Notes: generated by a model not told the origin, from the sequence alone. A stretch of DNA of 64,000 nucleotides from Xylocopa sonorina (GCF_050948175.1 NW_027490171.1:1071652-1135651); one strand, 5' to 3'; counted from the stretch's first letter, positions 1 to 14,379 are shown. Made by a program: numbers and translations.

Positions 1-1740
1 ATATAATGTGATTTGCGAAGTGTTATGTATTCCTCGTCTACACTTCAAATGAATGTGAATGTGACACTTCCTCGCTAGGAAATAGCGTTTGCAGATGTCT
101 GCGTATCGTAGCAGTAGAGTTCTAATGCTTCTTAAAATGCGATATCGCAACTCATTTCTACGTTTCATGGTAAGATACAATATGATTTGCGAAGTGTTAT
201 GTATTCCTCGTCTACACCTCAAATGAATGTGAATGCGACACTTCCTCGCTAGGAAATAGCGTCTGCAGATGTCTACGTATCGTAGCAATGGAGTTCAAAT
301 GCTTCTTAAAACGAGATATTGCATCTCATATCTATGTTTCATGATAAGATATAATATTCATTGCGAAGTGTTATGCATTCTTCGCCTACGATTCAAATGA
401 ATGTAAATGCAACACTTCCTTGCAAGGAAATAGCGTTTGCAGATGTCTACGTATCGTAGCAGTTGAGTTCTAATGCTTCTTAAAACGCGATATCGCACCT
501 CATTTCTATGTTTCATGGTAAGATATAATATGATTTGCGGAATGTTATGTATTCCTCGTCTACACTTCAAATGAATGTAAATGCGACACTTCCTTGCAAG
601 GATATAGCGTTTGCAGATGTCTACGTATCGAAGCAATAGAGTTCAAATGCTTCTTAAAACGAGATATTGCATCTCATATCTATATTTCATGATAAGATAT
701 AATATTCATTGCGAAGTGTTATGCATTCCTCGTCTACGATTCAAATGAATGTAAATGCGACACTTCCTTGCAAGGAAATACCGTTTGCAGATGTCTACGG
801 ATCGTAGCAATAGAGTTCTAATGCTTCTTAAAACGCGATATCGCATCTCATTTCTATGTTTCATGGTAAGATATAATACGATTTGCGAAGTGTTATGTAT
901 TCCTCGGCTACACTTCAAATGAATGTAAATGCGACACTTCTTTGCAAGGAAATAGCGATTGCAGATATCTACGTATCGTAGCAGTAGAGTTCTAATGCTT
1001 CTTAAAACGCGATATCGCATCTCATTTCTATGTTTCATGGTAAGATATAATATGATTTGCGGAGTGTTATGTATTCCTCGTCTACACCTCAAATGAATGT
1101 AAATGCGACACTTCCTTGCAAGGAAATAGCGATTGCAGATGTCTACGTATCGTAGCAGTAGAGTTCTTATGATTCTTAAAACGCGATATCGCATCTCATT
1201 TCTATGTTTCATGGTAAGATATAATATGATTTGCGAAGTGTTATGTATTCTTCGTCTACACATCAAATGAATGTAAATGAGACACTTCCTTGCAAGGAAA
1301 TAGCGTTTGCAGATGTCTACGTATCGTAGCAATAGAGTTCTAATGCTTCTTAAAACGAGATATTGCATCTCATATCTATGTTTCATGATAAGATATAATA
1401 TTCATTGCGAAGTGTTATGCATTCCTTGTCTACGATTCAAATGAATGTAAATGCGACACTTCCTTGCAAGGAAATAGCGTTTGCAGATGTCTACGTATCG
1501 TAGTAATAGAGTTCTTATGATTCTTAAAACGTGATATCGCATCTCATTTCTATGCTTCATGGTAAGGTATAATATGATTTGCGAACTGTTATGTATCCGT
1601 CGTCTACACTTCAAATGAATGTAAATGCGACACTTCCTTGCAAGGAAATAGCGTTTGCAGATGTCTACGTATCGTAGCAATAAAGTTCTAATGCTTCTTA
1701 AAACGCGATATCGCATCTCATTTCTATGTTTCATGGTAAG
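1..1740 (+). repeat. Ten-monomer HOR unit A1 (1,740 bp), cut by window start
   Basis: Positions 1-1,131 match 1,741-2,871 at a shift of exactly 10 monomers. By eye there are four substitutions, at 61, 279, 542 and 601 in A1 coordinates. The match ends at the change from GCGATTGCAG to GCGTTTGCAA. E junctions lie at 358, 706 and 1,402. The true left edge may lie before the window. Confidence 0.85.
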
Positions 1741-2871
1741 ATATAATGTGATTTGCGAAGTGTTATGTATTCCTCGTCTACACTTCAAATGAATGTGAAT
1801 TTGACACTTCCTCGCTAGGAAATAGCGTTTGCAGATGTCTGCGTATCGTAGCAGTAGAGTTCTAATGCTTCTTAAAATGCGATATCGCAACTCATTTCTA
1901 CGTTTCATGGTAAGATACAATATGATTTGCGAAGTGTTATGTATTCCTCGTCTACACCTCAAATGAATGTGAATGCGACACTTCCTCGCTAGGAAATAGC
2001 GTCTGCAGATGTCTACGTATCGAAGCAATGGAGTTCAAATGCTTCTTAAAACGAGATATTGCATCTCATATCTATGTTTCATGATAAGATATAATATTCA
2101 TTGCGAAGTGTTATGCATTCTTCGCCTACGATTCAAATGAATGTAAATGCAACACTTCCTTGCAAGGAAATAGCGTTTGCAGATGTCTACGTATCGTAGC
2201 AGTTGAGTTCTAATGCTTCTTAAAACGCGATATCGCACCTCATTTCTATGTTTCATGGTAAGATATAATATGATTTGCGGAGTGTTATGTATTCCTCGTC
2301 TACACTTCAAATGAATGTAAATGCGACACTTCCTTGCAAGTATATAGCGTTTGCAGATGTCTACGTATCGAAGCAATAGAGTTCAAATGCTTCTTAAAAC
2401 GAGATATTGCATCTCATATCTATATTTCATGATAAGATATAATATTCATTGCGAAGTGTTATGCATTCCTCGTCTACGATTCAAATGAATGTAAATGCGA
2501 CACTTCCTTGCAAGGAAATACCGTTTGCAGATGTCTACGGATCGTAGCAATAGAGTTCTAATGCTTCTTAAAACGCGATATCGCATCTCATTTCTATGTT
2601 TCATGGTAAGATATAATACGATTTGCGAAGTGTTATGTATTCCTCGGCTACACTTCAAATGAATGTAAATGCGACACTTCTTTGCAAGGAAATAGCGATT
2701 GCAGATATCTACGTATCGTAGCAGTAGAGTTCTAATGCTTCTTAAAACGCGATATCGCATCTCATTTCTATGTTTCATGGTAAGATATAATATGATTTGC
2801 GGAGTGTTATGTATTCCTCGTCTACACCTCAAATGAATGTAAATGCGACACTTCCTTGCAAGGAAATAGCG
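1741..2871 (+). repeat. Partial second copy A2 of the ten-monomer unit
   Basis: This copy carries the first 6.5 monomers of the unit beginning at 1. It then departs into a different monomer order, so the duplication is incomplete or was later overwritten. The linked variants TTCGCCTACG and GCAACACTT are shared with 358-420, 2,098-2,160, 3,142-3,204, 8,536-8,598 and about 24,370-24,430. Confidence 0.85.
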
Positions 2872-5738
2872 TTTGCAAATGTCTACCTATCGTAGCAGTA
2901 GTGTTCTAATGCTTCTTAGAACGCGATATCGCATCTCATTTCTATGTTTCATGGTAAGATACAATATGATTTGCGAAGTGTTATGTATTCCTCGTCTACA
3001 CTTCAAATGAATGTGAATGCGACACATCCTCGCTAGGAAATAGCGTTTGCAGATGTCTACGTATCGAAGCAATGGAGTTCAAATGCTTCTTAAAACGAGA
3101 TATTGCATCTCATATCTATGTTTCATGATAAGATATAATATTCATTGCGAAGTGTTATGCATTCTTCGCCTACGATTCAAATGAATGTAAATGCAACACT
3201 TCCTTGCAAGGAAATAGCGTTTGCAGATGTCCACGTATCGTAGCAGTTGAGTTCTAATGCTTCTTAAAACGCGATATCGCACCTCATTTCTATGTTTCAT
3301 GGTAAGATATAATATGATTTGCGAAGTGTTATGTATTCCTCGTCTACACGTCAAATGAATGTAAATGCGACACTTCCTTGCAAGGAAACAGCGTTTGCAG
3401 ATGTCTACGTATCGTAGCAATAGAGTTCTTATGATTCTTAAAACGCGATATCGCATCTCATTTCTATGTTTCATGGTAAGGTATAATATGATTTGCGAAG
3501 TGTTATGTATCCGTCGTCTACACTTCAAATGAATGTAAATGCGACACTTTCTCGCAAGGAACTAGCGTTTGCAGATGTCTACGTATCTTAGCAATAGAGT
3601 TCTTATGATTCTTAAATCGCGATATCGCATCTCATTTCTATGTTTCATGGTAAGATATAATCTGATTTGCGGAGTGTTATGTATTCCTCGTCTACACTTC
3701 AAATGAATGTGAATGCGACACTTCCTCGCTAGGAAATAGCGTTTGCAGATGTCTACGTATCGGTGCAATAGATTTCAAATGCTTCTCAAAACGCGATATC
3801 GCATCTCATTTCTATGTTTCATGGTAAGATATAATCCGATTTGCGAAGTGTTATGTATTCCTCGGCTACAATTCAAATGAATGTAAATGCGACACTTCTT
3901 TGCAAGGAAATAGCGATTGCAGATGTCTACGTATCGTAGCAATAGAGTTCTTATGATTCTTAAAACGCGATATCGCATCTCATTTCTATGTTTCATGGTA
4001 AGATACAATATGATTTGCGAAGTGTTATGTATTCCTCGTCTACACTTCAAATGAATGTGAATGCGACACTTCCTCGCTGGGAAATAGCGTTTGCAGATGT
4101 CTACGTATCGAAGCAATAGAGTTCAAATGCTTCTTAAAACGAGATATTGCATCACATATCTATGATTCATGATAAGATATAATATTCATTGCGAAGTGTT
4201 ATGCATTCCTCGTCTACGATTCAAATGAATGTAAATGCGACACTTCCTTGCAAGGAAATAGCGTTTGCAGATGTCTACGTATCGTAGCAGTTGAGTTCTA
4301 ATGCTTCTTAAAACGCGATATCGCACCTCATTTCTATGTTTCATGGTAAGATATAATATGATTTGCGAAGTGTTATGTATTCCTCGTCTACACATCAAAT
4401 GAATGTAAATGCGACACTTCCTTGCAAGGAAATAGCGTTTGCAGATGTCTACGTATCGTAGCAATAGAGTTCTTATGATTCTTAAAACGCGATATCGCAT
4501 CTCATTTCTATGTTTCATGGTAAGGTATAATATGATTTGCGAAGTGTTATGTATCCGTCGTCTACACTTCAAATGATTGTAAATGGGACACTTTCTCGCA
4601 AGGAACTAGCGTTTGCAGATGTCTACGTATCTTAGCAATATAGTTCTTATGATTCTTAAAACGCGATATCGCATCACATTTCTATGTTTCATGGTAAGAT
4701 ATAATATGATTTGCGGAGTGTTATGTATTCCGCGTCTGCACTTCAAATGAATGTAAATGCGACATTTCCTTGCAAGGAAATAGCGTTTGCAGATGTCTAC
4801 GGATCGTAGCAATAGAGTTCTAATGCTTCTTAAAACGCGATATCGCATCTCATTTCTATGTTTCATGGTAAGATATAATACGATTTGCGAAGTGTTATGT
4901 ATTCCTCGGCTACACTTCAAATGAATGTAAATGCGACACTTCCTTGCAAGGAAATAGCGTTTGCAAATGTCTACCTATCGTAGCAGTATTGATCTAATGC
5001 ATCTTAGAACGCGATGTCGCATCTCATTTCTATGTTTCATGGTAAGATATAATATGATTTGCGGAGTGTTATGTATTCCTCGTCTACACTTCTAATGAAT
5101 GTAAATGCGACACTTCTTTGCAAGGAAATAGCGTTTGCAGATGTCTAAGTATCGTAGCAGTAGAGTTTTAATGCTTCTTAAAACGCGATATCGCATCTCA
5201 TTTCTATGTTTCATGGTAAGGTATAATATGATTTGCAAAGTGTTATGTATTCCTCGTCCACACTTCAAATGAATGTAAATGCGACACTTTCTTGCAAGGA
5301 AATAGCGTTTGCAGATGTCTACGTATCGTAGCAATAGAGTTCTAATGCTTCTTAAAACGCGATATCGCATCTCATTTCTATGTTTCATGGTAAGATATAA
5401 TATGATTTGCGAAGTGTTATGTATTCCTCGACTACACTTCAAATGAATGTGAATGTGACACTTCCTCGCTAGGAAATAGCGTTTGCAGATGTCTGCGTAT
5501 CGTAGCAGTAGAGTTCTAATGCTTCTTAAAACGCGATATCGCATCTCATTTCTATGTTTCATGGTAAGATACAATATGATTTGCGAAGTGTTATGTATTC
5601 CTCGTCGACACTTCAAATGAATGCGAATGCGACACTTCCTCGCTAGGAAACAGCGTTTGCAGATGTCTACGTATCGAAGCAACAGAGTTCAAATGCTTCT
5701 TAAGACGAGATATTGCATCTCATATCTATGTTTCATGA
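2872..5738 (+). repeat. Mosaic satellite segment without clear HOR period
   Basis: About 16.5 monomers, all 174 bp. E junctions are at 3,142 and 4,186 only. Segments resemble other parts of the array: 3,780-4,110 is close to 11,780-12,120, and the TTCTCGCAAGGAACTAGCG variant at about 4,590 recurs near 9,640, 12,590, 48,075 and 61,995. I see nothing but satellite here. Confidence 0.85.
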
Positions 5739-6990
5739 TAAGATATAATATTCATTGCGAAGTGTTATGCATTCCTCGTCTACGATTCAAATGAATGTAA
5801 ATGCGACACTTCCTTGCAAGGAAATAGCGTTTGCAGATGTCTACGTATCGTAGCAATAGAGTTCTTATGATTCTTAAAACACGATATCGCATCTCATTTC
5901 TATGCTTCATGGTAAGGTATAATATGATTTGCGAACTGTTATGTATCCGTCGTCTACACTTCAAATGAATGTAAATGCGACACTTCCTTGCAAGGATATA
6001 GCGTTTGCAGATGTCTACGTATCGAAGCAATAGAGTTCAAATGCTTCTTAAAACGAGATATTGCATCTCATATCTATATTTCATGATAAGATATAATATT
6101 CATTGCGAAGTGTTATGCATTCCTCGTCTACGATTCAAATGAATGTAAATGCGACACTTCCTTGCAAGGAAATAGCGATTGCAGATGTCTACGTATCGTA
6201 GCAGTAGAGTTCTTATGATTCTTAAAACGCGATATCGCATCTCATTTCTATGTTTCATGGTAAGATATAATATGATTTGCGAAGTGTTATGTATTCTTCG
6301 TCTACATATCAAATGAATGTAAATGAGACACTTCCTTGCAAGGAAATAGCGTTTGCAGATGTCTACGTATCGTAGCAATAGAGTTCTTATGATTCTTAAA
6401 AAGCGATATCGCATCTCATTTCTATGTTTTATGGTAAAGTATAATATGATTTGCGAAGTGTTATGTATCCGTCGTCTACACTTCAAATGAATGTAAATGC
6501 GACACTTTCTTGCAAGGAAATAGCGTTTGCAGATGTCTACGTATCGTAGCAATAGATTTCTAATGCTTCTTAAAACGCGATATCGCATCTCATTTCTATG
6601 TTTCATGGTAAGATATAATATGATTTGCGAAGTGTTATGTATTCCTCGTCTACACTTCAAATGAATGTGAATGTGACACTTCCTCGCTAGGAAATAGCGT
6701 TTGCAGATGTCTGCGTATCGTAGCAGTAGAGTTCTAATGCTTCTTAAAACACGATATCGTATCTCATTTCTATGTTTCATGGTAAGATATAATACGATTT
6801 GCGAAGTGTTATGTATTCCTCGGCTACACTTCAAATGAATGTGAATGCGACACTTCCTCGCTGGGAAATAGCGTTTGCAGATGTCTACGTATCGAAGCAA
6901 TAGGGTTCAAATGCTTCTTAAAACGAGATATTGCATCACATATCTATGTTTCATGATAATATATAATATTCATTGCGAAGTGTTATGCAT
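5739..6990 (+). repeat. Nine-monomer HOR copy B1 (period 1,566 bp)
   Basis: This segment matches 7,305-8,556 at a shift of 1,566 bases, which is 9 monomers. It contains the E-to-E module of five monomers at 6,100-6,969 (VLRIIRTLLLRYVDICNRYF and related minus-strand translations). Near-identical copies of that module occur at 7,666, 50,633, 54,287, 55,505, 58,115 and 59,333. Confidence 0.85.
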
Positions 6991-7304
6991 TCCTCGTCTA
7001 CGATTCAAATGAATGTAAATGCGACACATCCTTGAAAGGAAATAACGTTTGCAGATGTCTACGTATCGTAGCAATAGAGTTCTAATGCTTCATAAAACGC
7101 GATATCGCATCTCATTTCTATGTTTCATGGTAAGATATAATGTGATTTGCGAAGTGTTATGTATTCCTCGTCTACACTTCAAATGAATGTGAATGTGACA
7201 CTTCCTCGCTAGGAAGTAGCGTTTGCAGATGTCTGCGTATCGTAGCAGTAGTGATCTAATGCTTCTTAAAATGCGATATCGCAACTCATTTCTACGTTTC
7301 ATGA
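6991..7304 (+). repeat. Linker between 9-mer copies, with ACACATCCTTGAAAGG variant
   Basis: Under two monomers of satellite separate the 9-mer copies. The 14-bp palindrome is damaged to TCCTTGAAAGG, followed by AATAACG. The same linked variant is at about 16,597, 18,337, 20,247, 22,337, 55,212, 56,430, 59,040 and 60,258. It always lies in the monomer after an E junction, which marks nine copies of one ancestral segment. Confidence 0.8.
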
Positions 7305-8556
7305 TAAGATATAATATTCATTGCGAAGTGTTATGCATTCCTCGTCTACGATTCAAATGAATGTAAATGCGACACTTCCTTGCAAGGAAATAGCGTTTGC
7401 AGATGTCTACGTATCGTAGCAATAGAGTTCTTATGATTCTTAAAACGCGATATCGCATCTCATTTCTATGCTTCATGGTAAGGTATAATATGATTTGCGA
7501 ACTGTTATGTATCCGTCGTCTACACTTCAAATGAATGTAAATGCGACACTTCCTTGCAAGGATATAGCGTTTGCAGATGTCTACGTATCGAAGCAATAGA
7601 GTTCAAATGCTTCTTAAAACGAGATATTGCATCTCATATCTATATTTCATGATAAGATATAATATTCATTGCGAAGTGTTATGCATTCCTCGTCTACGAT
7701 TCGAATGAATGTAATTGCGACACTTCCTTGCAAGGAAATAGCGATTGCAGATGTCTACGTATCGTAGCAGTAGAGTTCTTATGATTCTTAAAACGCGATA
7801 TCGCATCTCATTTCTATGTTTCATGGTAAGATATAATATGATTTGCGAAGTGTTATGTATTCTTCGTCTACATATCAAATGAATGTAAATGAGACACTTC
7901 CTTGCAAGGAAATAGCGTTTGCAGATGTCTACGTATCGTAGCAATAGAGTTCTTATGATTCTTAAAAAGCGATATCGCATCTCATTTCTATGTTTCATGG
8001 TAAAGTATAATATGATTTGCGAAGTGTTATGTATCCGTCGTCTACACTTCAAATGAATGTAAATGCGACACTTTCTTGCAAGGAAATAGCGTTTGCAGAT
8101 GTCTACGTATCGTAGCAATAGAGTTCTAATGCTTCTTAAAACGCGATATCGCATCTCATTTCTATGTTTCATGGTAAGATATAATATGATTTGCGAAGTG
8201 TTATGTATTCCTCGTCTACACTTCAAATGAATGTGAATGTGACACTTCCTCGCTAGGAAATAGCGTTTGGAGATGTCTGCGTATCGTTGCAGTAGAGTTC
8301 TAATGCTTCTTAAAACGCGATATCGCATCTCATTTCTATGTTTCATGGTAAGATATAATACGATTTGCGAAGTGTTATGTATTCCTCGGCTACACTTCAA
8401 ATGAATGTGAATGCGACACTTCCTCGCTGGGAAATAGCGTTTGCAGATGTCTACGTATCGAAGCAATGGGGTTCAAGTGCTTCTTAAAACGAGATATTGC
8501 ATCACATATCTATGTTTCATGATAAGATATAATATTCATTGCGAAGTGTTATGCAT
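7305..8556 (+). repeat. Nine-monomer HOR copy B2
   Basis: Second copy of the segment at 5,739. Its left edge is a recombinant: bases up to TTTC at about 7,304 belong to a common-type monomer (AACTCATTTCTACG), and those after it to an E block (ATGATAAG). The same hybrid join is at about 55,485, 56,706, 59,313 and 60,534. Confidence 0.85.
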
Positions 8557-11500
8557 TCTTCGCCTACGATTCAAATGAATGTAAATGCAACACTTCCTTG
8601 CAAGGAAATAGCGTTTGCAGATGTCTACGGATCGTAGCAATAGAGTTCTAATGCTTCTTAAAACGCGATATCGCATCTCATTTCTATGTTTCATGGTAAG
8701 ATATAACACGATTTGCGAAGTGTTATGTATTCCTCGGCTACACATCAAATGAATGTAAATGCGACACTTCTTTGCAAGGAAATAGCGATTGCAGATGTCT
8801 ACGTATCGTAGCAGTAGAGTTCTAGTGCTTCTTAAAAAGCGATATCGCATCTCATTTCTATGTTTCATGGTAAGATATAATCTGATTTGCGGAGTGTTAT
8901 GCATTCCTCGTCTACGATTCAAATGAATGTAAATGCGACACTTCCTTGCAAGGAAATACCGTTTGCAGATGTCTACGGATCGTAGCAATAGAGTTCTAAT
9001 GCTTCTTAAAACGCGATATCGCATCTCATTTCTATGTTTCATGGTAAGATATAATACGATTTGCGAAGTGTTATGTATTCCTCGGCTACACTTCAAATGA
9101 ATGTAAATGCGACACTTCTTTGCAAGGAAATAGCGATTGCAGATGTCTACGTATCGTAGCAGTAGAGTTCTAATGCTTCTTAAAACGCGATATCGCATCT
9201 CATTTCTATGTTTCATGGTAAGATATAATATGATTTGCGGAGTGTTATGTATTCCTCGTCTACACTTCAAATGAATGTAAATGCGACACTTCCTCGCTAG
9301 GAAATAGCGTTTGCAGATGTCTACGTATCGGAGCAATAGAGTTCAAATGCTTCTCAAAACGCGATATCGCATCTCATTTCTATGTTTCATGGTAAGATAT
9401 AATCCGATTTGCGAAGTGTTATGTATTCCTCGGCTACAATTCAAATGAATGTAAATGCGACACTTGTTTGCAAGGAAATAGCGATTGCAGATGTCTACGT
9501 ATCGTAGCAATAGAGTTCTTATGATTCTTAAAACGCGATATCGCATCTCATTTCTATGTTTCATGGTAAGATACAATATGATTTGCGAAGTGTTATGTAT
9601 TCCTCGTCTACACTTCAAATGAATGTGAAGGCGACACTTTCTCGCAAGGAACTAGCGTTTGCAGATGTCTACGTATCTTAGCAATATAGTTCTTATGATT
9701 CTTAAAACGCGATATCGCATCACATTTCTATGTTTCATGGTAAGATATAATATGATTTGCGGAGTGTTATGTATTCCTCGTCTACACTTCAAATGAATGT
9801 AAATGCGACACTTCCTTGCAAGGAAATAGCGTTTGCAGATGTCTACGGATCGTAGCAATAGAGTTCTAATGCTTCATAAAACGCGATATCGCATCTCATT
9901 TCTATGTTTCATGGTAAGATATAATACGATTTGCGAAGTGTTATGTATTCCTCGGCTACACTTCAAATGGATGTAAATGCGACACTTCCTTGCAAGGAAA
10001 TAGCGTTTGCAAATGTCTACCTATCGTAGCAGTATTGATCTAATGCATCTTAGAACGCGATGTCGCATCTCATTTCAATGTTTCATGGTAAGATATAATA
10101 TGATTTGCGGAGTGTTATGTATTCCTCGTCTACACTTCTAATGAATGTAAATGCGACACTTCTTTGCAAGGAAATAGCGTTTGCAGATGTCTACGTATCG
10201 TAGCAGTAGAGTTTTAATGCTTCTTAAAACGCGATATCGCATCTCATTTCTATGTTTCATGGTAAGGTACAATATGATTTGCGAAGTGTTATGTATTCCT
10301 CGTCTACACTTCAAATGAATGTAAATGCGACACTTGTTTGCAAGGAAATAGCGATTGCAGATGTCTACGTATCGTAGCAATAGAGTTCTTATGATTCTTA
10401 AAACGCGATATCGCATCTCATTTCTATGTTTCATGGTAAGATACAATATGATTTGCGAAGTGTTATGTATTCCTCGTCTACACTTCAAATGAATGTGAAG
10501 GCGACACTTTCTCGCAAGGAACTAGCGTTTGCAGATGTCTACGTATCTTAGCAATATAGTTCTTATGATTCTTAAAACGCGATATTGCATCTCATTTCTA
10601 TGTTTCATGGTAAGATATAATATGATTTGCGGAGTGTTATGTATTCCTCGTATACACTTCAAATGAATGTAAATGCGACACTTCCTTGCAAGAAAATAGC
10701 GTTTGCAGATGTCTACGTATCGAAGCAATAGAGTTCTAATGCTTCTTAAAACGAGATATTGCATCTCATATCTATGTTTCATGATAAGATATAATATTCA
10801 TTGCGAAGTGTTATGCATTCCTCGTCTACGATTCAAATGAATGTAAATGCGACACTTCCTTGCAAGGAAATAGCGTTTGCAGATGTCTACGTATCGCAGC
10901 AATAGAGTTCTTATGATTCTTAAAACGTGATATCGCATCTCATTTCTATGCTTCATGGTAAGGTATAATATGATTTGCGAACTGTTATGTATCCGTCGTC
11001 TACACTTCAAATGAATGTAAATGCGACACTTCCTTCCAAGGAAATAGCGTTTGCAGATGTCTACGTATCGTAGCAATAGAGTTCTAATGCTTCTTAAAAC
11101 GCGATATCGCATCTCATTTCTATGTTTCATGGTAAGATATAATATGATTTGCGAAGTGTTATGTATCCGTCGTCTACACTTCAAATAAATGTAAATGCGA
11201 CACTTCCTTGCAAGGAAATAGCGTTTGCAGATGTCTACGTATCGTAGCAATAGAGTTCTAATGGTTCTTAAAACGCGATATCGCATCTCATTTCTATGTT
11301 TCATGGTAAGATATAATACGATTTGCGAAGTGTTATGTATTCCTCGGCTACACTTCAAATGAATGTAAATGCGACACTTCTTTGCAAGGAAATAGCGATT
11401 GCAGATGTCTACGTATCGTAGCAGTAGAGTTCTAATGCTTCTTAAAACGCGATATCGCATCTCATTTCTATGTTTCATGGTAAGATATAATATGATTTGC

Positions 11501-14335
11501 GGAGTGTTATGTATTCCTCGTCTACACTTCAAATGAATGTAAATGCGACACTTCCTTGCAAGGAAATAGCGTTTGCAAATGTCTACCTATCGTAGCAGTA
11601 GTGTTCTAATGCTTCTTAGAACGCGATATCGCATCTCATTTCTATGTTTCATGGTAAGATACAATATGATTTGCGAAGTGTAATGTATTCCTCGTCTACA
11701 CTTCAAATGAATGTGAATGCGACACTTCCTCGCTAGGAAATAGCGTTTGCAGATGTCTACGTATCGGAGCAATAGAGTTCAAATGCTTCTCAAAACGCGA
11801 TATCGCATCTCATTTCTATGTTTCATGGTAAGATATAATCCGATTTGCGAAGTGTTATGTATTCCTCGGCTACAATTCAAATGAATGTAAATGCGACACT
11901 TCTTTGCAAGGAAATAGCGATTGCAGATGTCTACGTATCGTAGCAATAGAGTTCTTATGATTCTTAAAACGCGATATCGCATCTCATTTCTATGTTTCAT
12001 GGTAAGATACAATATGATTTGCGAAGTGTTATGTATTCCTCGTCTACACTTCAAATGAATGTGAAGGCGACACTTCCTCGCTGGGAAATAGCGTTTGCAG
12101 GTGTCTACGTATCGAAGCAATAGAGTTCAAATGCTTCTTAAAACGAGATATTGCATCACATATCTATGATTCATGATAAGATATAATATTCATTGCGAAG
12201 TGTTATGCATTCCTCGTCTACGATTCAAATGAATGTAAATGCGACACTTCCTTGCAAGGAAATAGCGTTTGCAGATGTCTACGTATCGTAGCAGTAGAGT
12301 TCTAATGCTTCTTAAAACGCGATATCGCACCTCATTTCTATGTTTCATGGTAAGATATAATATGATTTGCGAAGTGTTATGTATTCCTCGTCTACACATC
12401 AAATGAATGTAAATGCGACACTTCCTTGCAAGGAAATAGCGTTTGCAGATGTCTACGTATCGTAGCAATATAGTTCTTATGATTCTTAAAACGCGATATC
12501 GCATCTCATTTCTATGTTTCATGGTAAGGTATAATATGATTTGCGAAGTGTTATGTATCCGTCGTCTACACTTCAAATGAATGTAAATGGGACACTTTCT
12601 CGCAAGGAACTAGCGTTTGCAGATGTCTACGTATCTTAGCAATATAGTTCTTATGATTCTTAAAACGCGATATCGCATCACATTTCTATGTTTCATGGTA
12701 AGATATAATATGATTTGCGGAGTGTTATGTATTCCTCGTCTACACTTCAAATGAATGTAAATGCGACACTTCCTTGCAAGGAAATAGCGTTTGCAGATGT
12801 CTACGGATCGTAGAAATAGAGGTCTAATGCTTCATAAAACGCGATATCGCATCTCATTTCTATGTTTCATGGTAAGATATAATACGATTTGCGAAGTGTT
12901 ATGTATTCCTCGGCTACACTTCAAATGAATGTAAATGCGACACTTCCTTGCAAGGAAATAGCGTTTGCAAATGTCTACCTATCGTAGCAGTATTGATCTA
13001 ATGCATCTTAGAACGCGATGTCGCATCTCATTTCAATGTTTCATGGTAAGATATAATATGATTTGCGGAGTGTTATGTATTCCTCGTCTACACTTCTAAT
13101 GAATGTAAATGCGACACTTCTTTGCAAGGAAATAGCGTTTGCAGATGTCTACGTATCGTAGCAGTAGAGTTTTAATGCTTCTTAAAACGCGATATCGCAT
13201 CTCATTTCTATGTTTCATGGTAAGGTACAATATGATTTGCGAAGTGTTATGTATTCCTCGTCTACACTTCAAATGAATGTAAATGCGACACTTTCTTGCA
13301 AGGAAATAGCGTTTGCAGATGTCTACGTATCGTAGCAATGGATTTCTGATGCTTCTTAAAACGCGATATCGCATCTCATTTCTATCTTTCATGGTAAGAT
13401 ATAATATGATTTGCGGAGTGTTATGTATTCCTCGTCTACACTTCAAATGAATGTAAATGCGACACTTTCTTGCAAGGAAATAGCGTTTGCAGATGTCTAC
13501 GTATCGTAGCAATGGATTTCTGATGCTTCTTAAAACGCGATATCGCATGTCATTTCTATGTTTCATGGTAAGATATAATATGATTTGCGAAGTGTTATGT
13601 ATTCCTCGTCTACACTTCAAATCAATGTAAATGCGACACTTCTTTGCAAGGAAATAGCGTTTGCAGATGACTACGTATCGTTGCAATAGAGTTCTTATGA
13701 TTCTTAAAACGCGATATTGCATCTCATTTCTATGTTTCATGGTAAGATATAATATGATTTGCGGAGTGTTATGTATTCCTCGTCTACACTTCAAATGAAT
13801 GTAAATGCGACACTTCCTTGCAAGAAAATAGCGTTTGCAGATGTCTACGTATCGAAGCAATAGAGTTCTAATGCTTCTTAAAACGAGATATTGCAACTCA
13901 TATCTATGTTTCATGATAAGATATAATATTCATTGCGAAGTGTTATGCATTCCTCGTCTACGATTCAAATGAATGTAAATGCGACACTTCCTTGCAAGGA
14001 AATAGCGTTTGCAGATGTCTACGTATCGTAGCAATGGAGTTCTTATGATTCTTAAAACGTGATATCGCATCTCATTTCTATGCTTCATGGTAAGGTATAA
14101 TATGATTTGCGAACTGTTATGTATCCGTCGTCTACACTTCAAATGAATGTAAATGCGACACTTCCTTCCAAGGAAATAGCGTTTGCAGATGTCTACGTAT
14201 CGTAGCAATAGAGTTCTAATGCTTCTTAAAACGCGATATCGCATCTCATTTCTATGTTTCATGGTAAGATATAATATGATTTGCGAAGTGTTATGTATCC
14301 GTCGTCTACACTTCAAATAAATGTAAATGCGACAC

Positions 14336-14349
14336 TTCCTTGCAAGGAA
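14336..14349. other. Perfect 14-bp palindrome TTCCTTGCAAGGAA (consensus offset 59-72)
   Basis: The sequence equals its own reverse complement over 14 bases. It recurs once per monomer wherever this variant is present. Other monomers carry weakened forms: TTCCTCGCTAGGAA keeps 5-base arms around a 4-base loop, and TTCTTTGCAAGGAA has a mismatch. It could extrude a small cruciform or bind a dimeric protein, but nothing in the sequence proves either. Confidence 0.85.
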
Positions 14350-14366
14350 ATAGCGTTTGCAGATGT

Positions 14367-14379
14367 CTACGTATCGTAG
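14367..14379. other. Inverted repeat CTACG-TAT-CGTAG (consensus offset 90-102)
   Basis: Five-base arms flank a three-base spacer. The element is present in most monomers. The main variants are CTGCGTATCGTAG, which breaks one pair, and the CGAAG, CGGAG or CTTAG forms of the right arm. It lies about 30 bases, centre to centre, from the 14-bp palindrome. Confidence 0.8.

Noticed and set aside
59..72. Per-monomer inverted repeats as rho-independent terminators or operators
   Set aside because: The palindromes lack a GC-rich stem followed by a T run, and they recur hundreds of times in non-coding satellite, so a bacterial terminator or operator reading is unsupported.
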